From positions 18,326,716 through 18,390,715 of the forward strand of contig OX336392.1 of assembly GCA_946902985.2 (NCBI GenBank): a stretch of 64,000 bases of DNA. Reading direction: 5' to 3'. Origin of the DNA: Meconema thalassinum (lineage: Eukaryota; Arthropoda; Insecta; Orthoptera; Tettigoniidae). A model generated the notes under the pieces. The model made no database searches. It was not told where the DNA came from and saw only the letters and a list, made by a program, of their open reading frames with translations. The position numbers were made by a program, and so were the translations under genes. Positions 10,681 through 22,657 of the stretch are shown piece by piece. How positions within the stretch are numbered: the first letter of the stretch is position 1; each line of letters begins with the position of its first letter.

Positions 10681-13224
10681 GCTCAAATCAGATGTAAACT
10701 TTAAGCTGGAAAACTTTAATAATGAGATTTATTTTTATATAGTAGTTTCGAGGGGTGGCAAATTCGCAAGTGCCTATGGGTGGGAATTGCCAAAAACGGT
10801 CCTGGAATAATGTACAACTGATGAGACTGGATGGAAGTGTACTTACAATTCAAAATGTCAAGCAGATTATTGAAAACTAAAAACACACGATTGTGATATT
10901 AGTTTCCAATTTGGGTTGATAAGATTTCAAACAGTGCAGTTTAGGATGACCAAAACCAAAGAATAGGTATTCTAGAAATGAAAAATTACCCATTGGCTCC
11001 CTTAAAACCAAAACAAATGTGACCTTTAAAATTTAAGAATTTAGAATTTATTTTCCCTTAATGTAGAATCCTTCCATCAAATAAAGGCCTTCTGGTGTAA
11101 TGCGGTATAGATCTGAAACAACTTTCCGCTTATCTCAGTTCGAGTCTGTATGATGACATTGGGAAGTGGAGGGAGGAATGATTGTGAAGCATGAGGGAGG
11201 GTGTAGGTGGTAGGATGTCAGGGGGTTGAGAGAGGAAAGACAATACAAAATTAAATCTATGCGCAGGTTTAAATGTTGTCAATTTATATATTTATTTTGT
11301 TTAGAACACATACTTTGATTAACTTCCTGCATTTTATTACAATGATGTATTGACCTTAATAAGGCATTTATATGAACAGACTGATAACTATGTTAAGAGG
11401 GAATAGAATCTGAATTTCAGATGAAAATTTCATTTTTTTAATCACCTGTAATTATTCCCTGAAGCTCGTCTTTAAAATGCTGTATTGCACGTTGTATTAC
11501 AATTACTATAACCATGCTAAATTTTCATATTCCTGAGATGGGGTAAGCTATGGAGCAGGCCATCTAAACCTAAACATCTTCATCCAAATGTTCACTCATA
11601 ACCTGGCCTTTATCTTTGCATTATGCATATCATAGCCAAATATAAAACAAATAATGAGTCACGGCGGTTTAACCGTTTGATTGAGCACAGAGGAAATGCT
11701 GTACTGCAGCCAATCCATGGGTTGAGAGATGACAGCCTCATCGATTTTTTTACTTCCTTCAGGCTAGCAACCCGTCGGAAGGACATTTTGATTGTTTTTT
11801 TTTTCTTTTCTTTAAAAGACTTGAAAGCAGACTAATTATGAAGATAACATTCAAGACCGTAACGGGACACTTGACCCAATACTTCGAAGGAGGAGGAAGT
11901 CTATTTAATATAATTTAATATAATTAAAAAATACATTGATGTAAATAATCCCACCTGTTGTCATCAGCTCTTGATAATGGCAATGCTGCTAAGGACCCTT
12001 TCACACAAGACAACGAATGATAGCAAATGGTTGTTGTAACTTTTAATAAAGCACGCTTTTAAATAAGAACTTTCATATGTGGGTAATTCAATTTGCCGTT
12101 GAGAAACGGCTGCTAGCTCGTGCAGTCGCTGCCACTCGAATTTAATTATTATTTCACACGAGAACTTCCAATTCTGTTAACTACTCTTCCCAGTCTGCTC
12201 AAGGTCCATACTTTTGAGGAAATTGTAAGGAAAGGGTCATACTTACTCTTTTATACTAACTGGGCAAATAAATAAATAAATTGGATCGATCGATCAGTGC
12301 AGTTATCTCAATCTTTTCAGAATCCAGACAAAATTTGCAGCATTTTTCGTTCTGTCTTTCTTATTAAATAATGGCACACATTTGAAGACAAACGACACGT
12401 TTTTAATGAAATATTCTTCTTCCTCGCGAATGGGTTTCTTAGAACCATGCGGAATCAACATTTATTGACCTTGATGTTCGCCCAATAACTCCTCATGAGC
12501 GACTGATCGAGTTTGCATAAAGTGTGAGCAAAAAAAGCATTGGTGTATTAAGTTAGTAATTGAATATGTCTGTGCACAGCCCATTAAAGAAAGTATGATA
12601 AAGACGTTTCTTCAGTCTTGCTAATGGTTTACAATAGCATACATTTTTCTACTTATTCTTCTTCCAGTACAACATTTTATGAGCGAGTCTCGAAGAATCT
12701 CCTTAATCGTAGTCCCCCTTTTCTCAACTGATATGAGGTGGTTGAGTGAGGCAATGTAGTTGCTTGCAGTTTTCAGGAGTCTGCAGCAATTAATTGTGGC
12801 AACCAATTGCTGCCACTAATTGGCTAAGTGGCACTAACTTTACTATCAATGACAAGATTCTGCTACAGTAGAGTTTTGACTTTTCGAATCTCGATGGTTC
12901 AGTATTGTCAAAAATCTGAGTGGAAAAAATTGAATTAGCAGAATAACAAATTATCAGTTTCAGTGCGTGAAAGCTGGACGCGGGTGACGTGCTTGTTGAC
13001 ACTTGCTTTGAACGCCGTCCAGCAGTTCCCCGATCCCACCCCTCCTCACCTACAATATAGTTCTCCCAAATTCCTTGTTAACGACCTGCGATTCACATAT
13101 TACGCAGTATCATGCACCGACAATAACCAGTGTTAGCATGCTCGTTTTGTCAGTCCACGTGGAGCCCAGAGTCTGGTCAGTCTCCAGTGTTACTCAGTTC
13201 CCCGTAGTTCTGTCCACTCAGTGA
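10681..13224. other. No gene seen
   Basis: 2.5 kb of AT-rich sequence without recognisable ORFs, SINE boxes or repeats shared with the rest of the window. Confidence 0.5.
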
Positions 13225-14540
13225 CTACAGTCATCATCATCAGTTTATCAGCCTGATGGCAGGTTTCCTCTCCACCTTATCCGGTCTTGCAACACGTTTC
13301 ATCAGCTCATAAGGTTTATCAATCTTGATGGAATCCAGCATCTGAAACCTTATTCCGATTTGCCCTTGGACACAGGCGCGGATCTAGAGTTTGGCTTTGG
13401 CGGGGATCAGAGAATCGAAATTGCCAAGAAAAATGGTATCACTAAAAACGCAATCACAAAATAACCAAACGAACAAAACCAGACCAATTTTTTGCAAGCT
13501 ACATGGATAGAAATTTGATGCGTTTTGCGCACCAAAAATATTCGTACAAATTGCAACGGCGTGTTTTGCGACTTGTACATCGAGCTTCGAGAAAAGTATC
13601 AAGGTACGTTACAGTTTCGGCAAGTCGAGTTGGTGCCGACAAAGGGGGAAAGTCACAGCTTAAATGGCCAACCAAGCTTGCAGTTTGGACTTCGGCAAAA
13701 TTTTTTGGTGCGAAAATAAGCCCTAAATTCCTATCCGTGCGTTGATGCACATTCATCGTGACATCACTATAAACATCGATTCGGTAATCACAAGGTTTTC
13801 TGAACAAAATAGACGAGTTGATTTTGTTATATAAATAATCGTTCTTATATAACAGGTATGAAGTTGTAAATGTGTACACTTGTAACAGAACATGATAATT
13901 GCAATAAAGATATTTTCAGTATTGAATAAAATGAAAAAAAAACCTGTTAATTCGTTCAGTTTTATTTGTCTAGTTCTTGTGTTTTCGTTTTTTGAGTTCG
14001 CAAAAAAAAAATTGGTCTCCCTTGAATCCGTGCCTGCTTGGACTGTCCCTTCTAATGCACTTTTCACTAAGCCATCTCCTCTTATGCAGTGTCCAATCCA
14101 ATTCAGTTTTCTTTTCCTTATCTTCTTCTCCTACTTTCTTTAATAGTTCCTAATTTCTCACTTTGTCCTTCCAACTTATTCTCCCCATTCTCCTCCATAC
14201 GCACATTTCGAAAGCCTCTATTCTTCTCTCGTCTTCTTTCCTAAGCGTACAAGTTTCCGCTCCATACATTGCTACACTCCAAAGAAAACATTTCACTAAT
14301 CTCTTCCTTAGGCTTACTTTCATTGCTCCACAAAATAATTTTCTTTTCTACTGAATACATCTTGTTTTCATTTCTTTAGTGCATATCATTTCTTGTGTAA
14401 TCCAATTTCCTAGGTATTTTATCTTCTATTTTTATTGAAATTTTTTTGCCTTTGGTACCTATGACCATACATTTTTTTTCTCATTTATTTTCATCCCATA
14501 TATTTTACAAATGTTATCTAGGTCTTTCAACATTTGGCTA
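13225..14540 (-). pseudogene. LINE family B 3' end, split by a hAT-like insertion
   Basis: Minus-strand reading from 14540 to 14045 gives LINE post-RT sequence in several frames: 'LDNICKIYGMKINEKK', 'MYGAETCTLRKEDERR', 'IEAFEMCVWRRMGRISW'. Stops and frameshifts are frequent. The hAT-like element at 13373-14036 interrupts it. The LINE resumes at 13364 ('IGIRFQMLDSIKIDKPYELM') and ends near 13225 in a TGATGATGATGA tail. LINE, then hAT, is therefore the order of insertion. Confidence 0.75.
13373..14036 (+). mobile_element. hAT-like non-autonomous element, copy A
   Basis: Ends are inverted: CAGGCGCGGATCTA at the left and GAATCCGTGCCTG at the right (one substitution from the copy B end). Flanking 8-base duplication CTTGGACA (13365-13372) / CTTGGACT (14037-14044), one mismatch. 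The interior matches the reverse complement of 24785-25527 over nearly its whole length. The frames open on both strands have no transposase motif. Confidence 0.85.
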
Positions 14541-14544
14541 CAGT

Positions 14545-14905
14545 GGAGAGTTGAAAACGCTGTGACTTGAATTGGGGAAGCCCTGGCCCTACATAGACAT
14601 AGCCCTCCCCATCTAGGTTTTGAAAGGGAGCCGTTCGTTAATGAGGAAAATTAGAGAACTACTGTATATATCACCGCTACCTTATACGGGGTCTTTATTT
14701 TTGCTTGGCAAGGTGATTCCGCTCGACCTTGAACGGCGGTCTCCGGCCAATAGCTGGCTGTTACAGGTTGGCGCGCGAGGCTGCCGGCCGTATTCCCGCG
14801 TTCTTCCTGCGGTAGACGTGTCAGCTCCGAGCTAATTGGGTGTTTTATAAAGCTACTGTGTATTGTATATCGTATTGTGTAGTGTTTTATTGTGATTGTG
14901 TATAG
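14545..14905. other. No gene seen
   Basis: A short GC-richer block (14690-14830) precedes the DUF4817-like remnant and may be its untranslated leader. No motif supports more. Confidence 0.4.
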
Positions 14906-14911
14906 TGCTGT

Positions 14912-15095
14912 AATGCCTTATGTGAAATATTCGTTACGTGAACGTGTATATCTGCACAATACGTACATAAAGTGCAGGAAATCGTGCGCTAGAACAAGAC
15001 AAAAGTTTTGAGTGAAAATTCCAGGGAGACCCATTCCTATAAATCAGACAATAACACTGGCCAAGAGATTCAAACGTACATGTTCAGAAAAAAAT

Positions 15096-15153
<58 letters not shown>

Positions 15154-15222
15154 GAAAAGGTCGGTATTTCCTTACTGAAGCTAAATTAACCGGAGTAACC
15201 GGAAACTTCATAAGGAGATGCT
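14912..15222 (+). pseudogene. DUF4817-type helix-turn-helix protein remnant of a DNA element
   Basis: The reading starts 'MPYVKYSLRERVYLHNTYIK', passes an in-frame TGA at 15009-15011, and goes on 'KIPGRPIPINQTITLAKRFK'. This is the layout of the DUF4817 N-terminal DNA-binding domain found in arthropod transposon-derived proteins ('YS..ER..m...Yg...', 'FpgrpvP...ti..l...f..'). A TA repeat of 50 bases (15101-15150) interrupts the region where the linker should be; after it 'LTEAKLTGVTGNFIRR' fits the next helix. The C-terminal catalytic part is absent. Confidence 0.6.
15101..15150. repeat. (TA)25 microsatellite
   Basis: A perfect TA repeat directly visible, lying inside the DUF4817-like remnant. 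Confidence 0.95.
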
Positions 15223-15290
15223 GATTATGTTTGACAGCGGATGGGGAACATTTTCAGCATCTTCTGTAAACATGGTGAGTAAAAATGCAT

Positions 15291-15416
15291 GATACTGATT
15301 TTCAGCACCGTATTCTGCCGTACATATGCACGTGCGGTCGCCGGCAACTGAGCCGACACTGGCGGACCACGTGAGCGAGAATGTCCTTTCCAAGCAAATA
15401 TAAAGACCCTGTACAA
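15291..15416 (+). repeat. GC-rich repeat with TATAAAG box, copy 2
   Basis: Pairs with 6686-6808 ('ACTGATTTTCAGCACCGTAT' to 'AATATAAAGACCCTGTA'). Just downstream lies a short direct repeat CCAGTCCAGTCCAGTC. Possibly the promoter end of a retroelement. Confidence 0.6.
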
Positions 15417-16720
15417 ATAACCAGTCCAGTCCAGTCTTGGACTGTATTGTTTGTGCACGTAGCAGTTATTGTTTGGATTTTATTCACTACGAGGGCTGAC
15501 GGAAGAGTAAATACGTAAGTCTCAGTTTTTGTATAGTTCGATGAGGTAGTCTCGATCTCGTTCACCTCGAGTTACTGACACTCTACTGTATTGAACACTT
15601 AAAAAAAAGACAAGATTGATGGCAGTCAAATAAAGGTCATTCATTATCTTGCAGCCCTATTTGCACTTCATGATGTTTCAAGTGGTTGTAATTAAACTTT
15701 AACCCGACCTAGACAGGGAACTATTTACTGAATGGGGACGAAATTTGGTAGGATTAATGTCCAGATTATGTGCCGTAAGATTTGCATGATTTGCTGCTTC
15801 CATTAGTATCAACGAAACATTAGCACATGTGCTGATCTGAAGGTAACCTCTAGGAGATGTTATCCTTTGCCTTGAGACTGTCCTGGATGTTGATTGTTGC
15901 CCTTTCAACCACATTTTTAATCTTATGGATGCTGATTCCACAAAAGCCCGGCAAATTGTAAGATTCAGCAAAGCTTCACAAGTGTTTTAAAAATAATGTC
16001 TTGTTTAATTCTCGTCCTGATGTTCTTGGCAATGTTCACGAAGTGTTTCCTGTTTGTGATATCACTCGTAGGTGGGGAACGATTAGTTATAACCACCCTG
16101 TGTTTAGTATTCCTAGAAAGTTATTTTTATGATGAATGTTAGACTTTCATACCATAGTTAATTACTTTGTAAGCAATATAAAAGAAATGTGTTAATTTTT
16201 GTACAGAATGTTTTAAAAGCTGAACTGTCAAATAGTCTTGTACATTGCTAGTACATTGTTTTGACATTCCTCGGTGGACTATAGTTACCTTTTATGTACA
16301 AGTTGATGTTATAGTGGTTTTTTTTCCTTTCAAGAATAGTACTGTACATGTAAAAGACGATATTAGTTTGTAAGAAATAAATGTCCTAAATTTGTAAATA
16401 GATATTGTATCATCAATAAAGTGAGCATTGATATTATTTTCTATTAAAACATGACGAGTGAAAGTGTGGTTTATTCACTTTGTCCCTTTCCTGTTCTTGT
16501 TAGAGTTTAATATTGCTTTCTACCAGAGTTGGAGACATATTCCAGGGCAACAGATTTGTTACAAGGGCGATCCAATATTATTTTTATTTTTTGGTACTTA
16601 TTTATTTTACGTGTCCAGGAAAATATACCAAAAAAAATACGAGCCTTACAGTAGTCGCATATGATGTGTAACATCTGACATGTTATTCGAATAATTCCAT
16701 ATTACTTACTCGCATTTTTT
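15417..16720. other. No gene seen
   Basis: AT-rich. One plus-strand AATAAA lies near 16375, but no coding sequence precedes it. Confidence 0.5.
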
Positions 16721-17797
16721 AGCCTACTTTTCACATTTTGCAAAAATGAGGAAAAAGTAGACTTATGAGATCGGGCAAATGTGTGTCTGTCTGTCTGTCT
16801 GTCTGTCCTTCTGTCTGTCTGGCTGTGTGCCCCCCCCCCCTATCAACTCCTAAACGGCTGCAGCAATCAAAACAAAATTTGGTAGGAGTAAAGATCTATA
16901 CCTGAATATCTCACGGCCATATTTGAAAATGATGTCAGTGCTACCAACTGATGAAAAATTCCAATTGAAAATTGAGCTCAATGTTGGATATCTTGGAAGG
17001 TATGAATGGGAGCTATTTCAAAATTGGCACACGATTAGATAGTAATATTGCAGTTTAATTTCAAGGAAGCCATACATGGCAGTGTTGCCAAAGTGCTTAT
17101 AAGCCTGCTGATAGGTCCAAAATTTAAATGCATATAACTTCTACACTATCAATTGGATTTCAAACAAATTTCGTATGTGCTATGTGTACATAAGTGGATA
17201 TGACTGAGCGTATTCTTAAGAGCCTACAGGGCTGCGAACTGTTAATAAATGCTCTCAATTTTTTTTTAAATCCAAATACCCATATATCAGAAAGTATGCA
17301 AGCCGACAGCTTTAAACTATGCTCACGTATAGTACCTGGCATTCTAGATTAATTTGGTGTAACTGATATGTCAGTGCTGCCAACATGATTCTAAGCCTGC
17401 TGATAGGTCCAATTTAAAAATGCATCTAACTTCTATACTAACTAATGGATTTCATTCAAAATTGACACAACAATAGATCATATTAGTTCAGATTATTTCT
17501 GATCAATACATGTATGTCATTGTTGCCAACATGATTTTACGCGCGCTGTTAGATCCAATGTTTAACTGCATGTAACGTCCATGCTATCCATTGGACTTCA
17601 ACTAAATTTTGTATTCTGTACCTTAAGAGACGGAATTAAGAATATATTCAGTCACCAGGGCTGCCAACTGTAGTTCTCTATTATTACCAACTTAATATCG
17701 TCATTATTCTAGATAGATCCATATAGATTAATCATTGGCATGAATCTTAAATTTTAAGAAAAGTAGGCTCTTTAGTTTGTCACGGAACTTCTTGTTA
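16721..17797 (+). repeat. SIR repeat, copy 2 (two internal monomers)
   Basis: Same layout and orientation as 4348-5425: AGCCTACTTTTCAC at the left, GAAAAGTAGGCT at 17758-17769, then 'TTTAGTTTGTCACGGAACTT'. Near the left end a CTGT repeat (16782-16815) and a short C run replace the corresponding stretch in copy 1. Confidence 0.8.
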
Positions 17798-18048
17798 AAG
17801 AATGAACTCTTAGTGCTACCTTGTGCCAGGAAACATGAAAGGATTCTCCAATGCATCTGCAGTAGAGACAAATACCGGCAATTGTATGCGGGAGCAATCC
17901 ACTGCCTACTTGATGCGAGCTGCGTTTTATACCGGCCAGTTAGTGAACCCATGCCAGCGGTGTTATTGAAAATGGCCTCTTATTGCCGATATAGCGCACT
18001 GCAAAGTATGGGCACGATTAAAAATTAGGTGTGCAGTAGGTATATTAA

Positions 18049-19018
18049 CCTTCAAGAGTTCGCGCGGGCGGTCAAGTGACCTTTTATTTGGAATTTTGAA
18101 TGACGCAACCCCTAGTGAGTTTTGGGTGAGGTGAGACAGGCATGTATTCCTTAGTTACACTCTTGACCGCCTGTTCCGGCACAGGTTTGATTGACTCACC
18201 CCCCTCATGTCACTCAGTACAGTTATAAACTGAGACGCAGTGTCGGGCGGTCTGGTGACAGTCCCGCGATCGCCGAGTGGAATTTTATTTCGTCACACTG
18301 GTTGTCAGGCGACAGCCTTGCGAAAGCAGAAGAAGATATTTCACAACATCAATGCACAATTTAAGTGACATTAATTTTTTTTCTGCACGATTACTACAGT
18401 TTATATCTTTTCCAGTCCTACAGATATTGTGTATGCGTGAAGTTTGCGGCTTCATTTTATCAGTTTTGTTCTTCCTTCTCGGCTGTGTCAACATATTTTA
18501 ATCGTTATTCATTTATTTTTGTAGGGACCGTCTATATATAACAGATGATCGGATAGCTCAGGTGCTGGCGGAAATCGAGAGAGATGAAGAGGAAGCGGAA
18601 GAAGCACTCATCGATGCTGATGTTGATAATGACCCGGACTATGATACGGGCTTTTATGAAGCTCATGCTACAAATTTACTTCTTCAAGTGTCAGAGTTAC
18701 CTCTTCAAGTGCCAATTATACTTATGTATTTTCTAATTTAATTGGAAAAGTAATACTTTTGAGAGATAATGGTTGACGAATTTTTGTTTTGAAGCTAAAA
18801 TCTATATTGGTATCATGTCTAACTATATGTTGTTTAAATAAATAATTTTGATCATATATGTGTTTGCCGAGTCGTATCAGAAATCCATTGTTTTCATTGC
18901 ATTCAATCATTCTTGAAAATTACAAGAAACATTATGATAATCGTGAAGAATCGTGGGCGGTCAACTGACAGCCCGCGCGAACGCCGGTGTGACTCAAGTT
19001 GGCGCGAACGCATGAAGG
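18049..19018 (+). mobile_element. piggyBac-like internally deleted element
   Basis: Left end CCTTCAAGAGTTCGCGCGGG follows TTAA at 18045-18048. The right end, reverse-complemented, begins CCTTCATGCGTTCGCGCC and is followed by GTAA (19019-19022), one change from TTAA. The subterminal GGGCGGTCAAGTGAC / GGGCGGTCAACTGACAG blocks are a second pair of related repeats. TTAA target sites and short imperfect inverted ends are the hallmark of piggyBac elements. Only the transposase N-terminal piece remains. Confidence 0.7.
18525..18740 (+). pseudogene. piggyBac-like transposase N-terminal fragment
   Basis: A 70-codon reading, 'LYITDDRIAQVLAEIERDEE' then 'DADVDNDPDYDTG', ends at a TAA at 18738. The acidic N-terminus after a 'D.I...L' helix is typical of piggyBac transposases. 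It follows 'TTTATTTTTGTAG', which looks like a splice acceptor, so it may be a former second exon. The DDD catalytic core and C-terminal zinc finger are missing. Confidence 0.55.
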
Positions 19019-19024
19019 GTAAAG

Positions 19025-19745
19025 GCGTTTCTCCCAGTGATACGTTTAGACCAACCAAATAGCTTAATATGATAATAGCGGAAACTCCCACGAGAAACTG
19101 GCGACACCGATTATGCGTGCCATCTAGCGGTTCGCGCAGACAACTACGAGCTCGATTTCAATCAGCTGGCAAGTTTATCTGCACATGTTAGAATTGTAAC
19201 TTTTGGGCTATGTATGGGTGTTTTCATTACAAAATACAAAGTGATTAAGCTATTTGGACCAACGAAGTTTCAATTATTGTTAGTAGTCGGTGTTAATATA
19301 CTGAATTCCTACGTTGTTTGGAGTGTTGGTTGATGCTATATAGCACTCGACGTATTAAATAAGAATACAGCAAAAGTATGAAGATTTAATAAATCGTAAT
19401 AGTTTTCAGCAAAGATGATATAATGAATATTTTCACACCAAAGAACGACAATTTAAAGATGATTTATTGAAGCGATTTCTTTAATGGGGCCTCCAAACCT
19501 TGAGGTAAACCGTATGCGATTGACATTCTACATAGTCACATGGCTTATAGTACGTCGTTGTACCGATCTCCGCCACCGCGCACGCTTATTGCTTCCGTCC
19601 CATCCACTTCCGGCTGTTTTCCAAAATCACTCCCACAAAAATGTCCAGCTACCGAGTGCCACAAAAATATCCTGATACCAAGTGGAAAGATGGTACACAT
19701 CAATAAAGGGAACAATACAAAGAAACTTGCTGATGATAATAACAA
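19025..19745. other. No gene seen
   Basis: AT-rich at first, then a mixed-composition stretch of overlapping short ORFs without motifs (19484-19745). Confidence 0.5.
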
Positions 19746-19749
19746 ATGA

Positions 19750-20280
19750 AATCAAATCAAATGGAATGCAAAGACCAGAATTTGGCAGTCTTGATGGCCC
19801 TGTCATTTGCTCTCCAAAGATCGTGGGTGGTGCAAGTCTTGGGTAGGTTTGTGCATACCAGAAGATGTTGTGGGTTCTGCAGTTCCCCACATTCACAAAG
19901 TCCGTCTTCAGTGTAGCCGCATGTCTTGAGAGTAGCTCTGCATCGCGATACTCAGGTTGTCAGTCTGTTGATTGCCTTCCAGATGACATACGGCTGAAAA
20001 CTCCCCGCAACTGGTTCTTCCTTGATATTGTTCCAATGAGCTAAACGTAGTGAATCCCGCCATAGCTGTAATCGGCGAGTTCCATGTGATGATGGGATCG
20101 CTACAGTTGACTGTAGGAAGCTCTCTCTTGACCTGAGCCTTGTGGGGTGATGTATATGTCCAAATAATGGGTGTCTACCAAGAGATCTCTCACATTCGGA
20201 AATGAGCCACCGTTCTACCTTTACAGTAATAAATGCCCAGCTATTTTCTTCCTTTTTTTTAGAAAACTTAATATGACTCA
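19750..20280 (-). pseudogene. LINE C-terminal domain with Cys/His finger, remnant
   Basis: Minus-strand translation gives 'FLQSTVAIPSSHGTRRLQLW', 'VIWKAINRLTT', then across a stop 'TCGYTEDGLCECGELQNPQH'. The C-x-C, then H and C ('LLVCTNLP') pattern after 'WKAINRLRTG' is the C-terminal zinc finger seen in several arthropod LINE proteins. One stop codon breaks the frame after 'NRLTT'. The 5' parts are absent. Confidence 0.65.
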
Positions 20281-20284
20281 TCCA

Positions 20285-21105
20285 GTACCAATATTATATT
20301 ACAAATAGGACATAGAGGAGTAGATAGACTACGGAACAGTGTACATGGCGGAAGAGGCAGGTCAGTATCGGGATAATGAGGAAAAGGTACAGTATATAAT
20401 GACCATCGGTTTAGGGGAACGACAGTTTCACAGTGGCACCTGATGTTTATAATACTCGGAAGTGGAACTGACATGTCTGTCAAAATTTCAGATTAATCAG
20501 CATCGATAGTGTACCTACGGTACTTCTAAAGCAAATTACCCTAAGTGGTGCTATAGTGTCGAGGAGCTTACATAATATCTAACCTCCTTAACTTTCATAG
20601 CGCCCCAAGGAACAACAAAAATTTGACGTGCAAGCTGCCCTCTGGGTGCAAATAACAAAACTTGCACCCGGCACCCGAGGCCATACGATATTATTACTAT
20701 TCTTATTACCCACAAGTGGTCTATTCGGATTCTGGGGAGACCACAGATATGTTTGAGTACCGGTACCTCAAATTCCTATAAGAAGATAAAAGCAAAATCT
20801 CTCATTTGGCTAATGACATTTAATTTAATTCTCTTTTGAAAGTCGGGAAACTTAAAAATATCTTAAATAAATCTAAAGAATGTAATATAAAAATTACTGC
20901 CTACCAAAAATCACCTTAAAAAGATGCAAGGCCCTTTTGATTTAGAAAAATATAGGATACTTGTATCCGTTGAGACATTAAAGTCCTCCTCGGGATGTCT
21001 TTTCCACCTTAACGATAGAATCTAGGCACAAAAACTGTTCTCTAGTTAATGGTGATGCACCAACTAACATGCAAGCACCTAACAAAATGGAACAATTTTG
21101 TAATT
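20285..21105. other. No gene seen
   Basis: Nothing recognisable apart from a short TACCGGTACC motif near 20760. Confidence 0.5.
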
Positions 21106-21109
21106 AATT

Positions 21110-21335
21110 AGACAATCTTTTACACAGAAATCCACATCACCACGTTAAAATCCTTAAGGGTGACTTCAACGCACAAATTGGCGAAGAGAAGAAATATTGT
21201 TATTGGGTTAGGAAACGATCAGGCCATAAACAAACTAATGAGAACAGCATGCTACTCGTTTAGTTATGCACAAGCTGCGATTTATTTTTCAAATCAACCT
21301 TCTCTAAGGAAATAGATATGAATTTTCTAAACTAG
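21110..21335 (+). pseudogene. LINE endonuclease (APE-type) fragment
   Basis: The reading 'HHHVKILKGDFNAQIGEEKK' contains the GDFNA motif of the APE-type endonuclease of LINEs, followed by 'SGHKQTNENSMLLV' (family pattern 'G.RNENG..L..F'). A stop follows at 'LLV*' and the frame is closed on both sides. No adjoining RT domain was found. Confidence 0.6.
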
Positions 21336-21654
21336 CAGGCATATTGTGAACTCACAATTTTGGATGCCATTGACTGTTTTTGTTCACAGTCTAGTTCTCC
21401 GACTCTTTATATACATTGCTATTCATTATTTTAGTACTTCGCAACAATTTTGAAGTTATAACCCAAATGTAGGCCTATATTTATTTAACCTGGTTCTTTT
21501 CAACCGCCAAGCGTGTCACTGTGAAACCGCTGAACAGGATTTGGTCCCTACATGGCAAATGAGCTGATTTCATATATAATGGGATACACTCCATGTCTGC
21601 AATGTAAATGTGGTGCCCGCAAGCAGTATTTCAACACAGTGTTGAGGAATATTC

Positions 21655-22503
21655 CAGTGGCGTATACTGGTCTGAAGATCTGGGCTACCTCTGAGCTTAA
21701 TGTTACACAAAACATGCTTTTAAACTGCCGTGCGAAAAGAGCATATTTGAAAATCCTTCATTTGACCATACATTAACTTCATGGTCAGCAATACAATTTA
21801 GACAGTTTAGAACTGCCATATAACCTATTCCACCTAGCATAGATGATGTGAAATGACGTGTATACATTGGCATACAATTATTGCAGTTCAGGCCTTGTCA
21901 TATGTATAATATGAACTTTCTCACTGTATTGTCGGCGACTGAAAGGAACTTCTAACAAACTCTCTATTATACAGTCATTGGCATTTAAAGCCCCCGCAGG
22001 TGTTTGTTCCACAATCTTCTTACAAAATCACAACTGGCACAATTAAAACAAAACACTTCATAAAGATTCATCAGCATACACACACTTAAATAAATCACAC
22101 ATCGAAAATATTACAACTTCTAAAACATATTCACATCTATGCGCGCGATAATGTATATTTATTGTAGGCTATTTGTTGTTTTAAACGCTTTTAACTTCAA
22201 AGAAACCGCTGGCTGTGGCGGCAACTCGCTCGCTGTGAGCGCTGTGCCTGCACGGAACAAGGGTGGGTGCGGAGAGATGGGGAGAGCGGCGTAAGGCTGC
22301 CGCTTTCTCGGTCGGTTTCTGCTGCGTTGCCGCGTTGAATACCCACTAACCATTATTTCTTTCGATAAAGAAGAATGTGCATGAAAGTCACGATTGTTTG
22401 AATGCTTTGTTGAAACTGTAATAAAGTGGTTTATTTTTTATTTTTAATGTAATTTTCTTGGGCTACCATCGGTAACCCCGGTAGCCCTAAGAATACGCCC
22501 CTG
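21655..22503. mobile_element. Probable hAT-like non-autonomous element
   Basis: The left end CAGTGGCGTATACT and the right end AGAATACGCCCCTG are inverse to each other with a few changes (hAT type CAGGGGCGTAT). The flanks GAATATTC (21647-21654) and GAACGTTC (22504-22511) match at 6 of 8 positions, as for an old 8-base duplication. No transposase frame inside. Confidence 0.5.
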
Positions 22504-22657
22504 GAACGTTCTTTGCATACTGAAGACTTCCTGGTTACAACTCCAATTACATTATCAATACTGGTACTAAAGATGCCAATTTGTAATTTGTTCTGCTTAG
22601 CTTTATGTCAATGTAGACTTTTAAAATTTTATTTTTGGCAGTGTTTACTGTTTAGCC

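Noticed and set aside
13499..13879. Overlapping ORFs on both strands at 13.5-14.1 kb as a gene
   Set aside because: They are inside the hAT-like element, and the same frames are not kept in the copy at 24785-25527.
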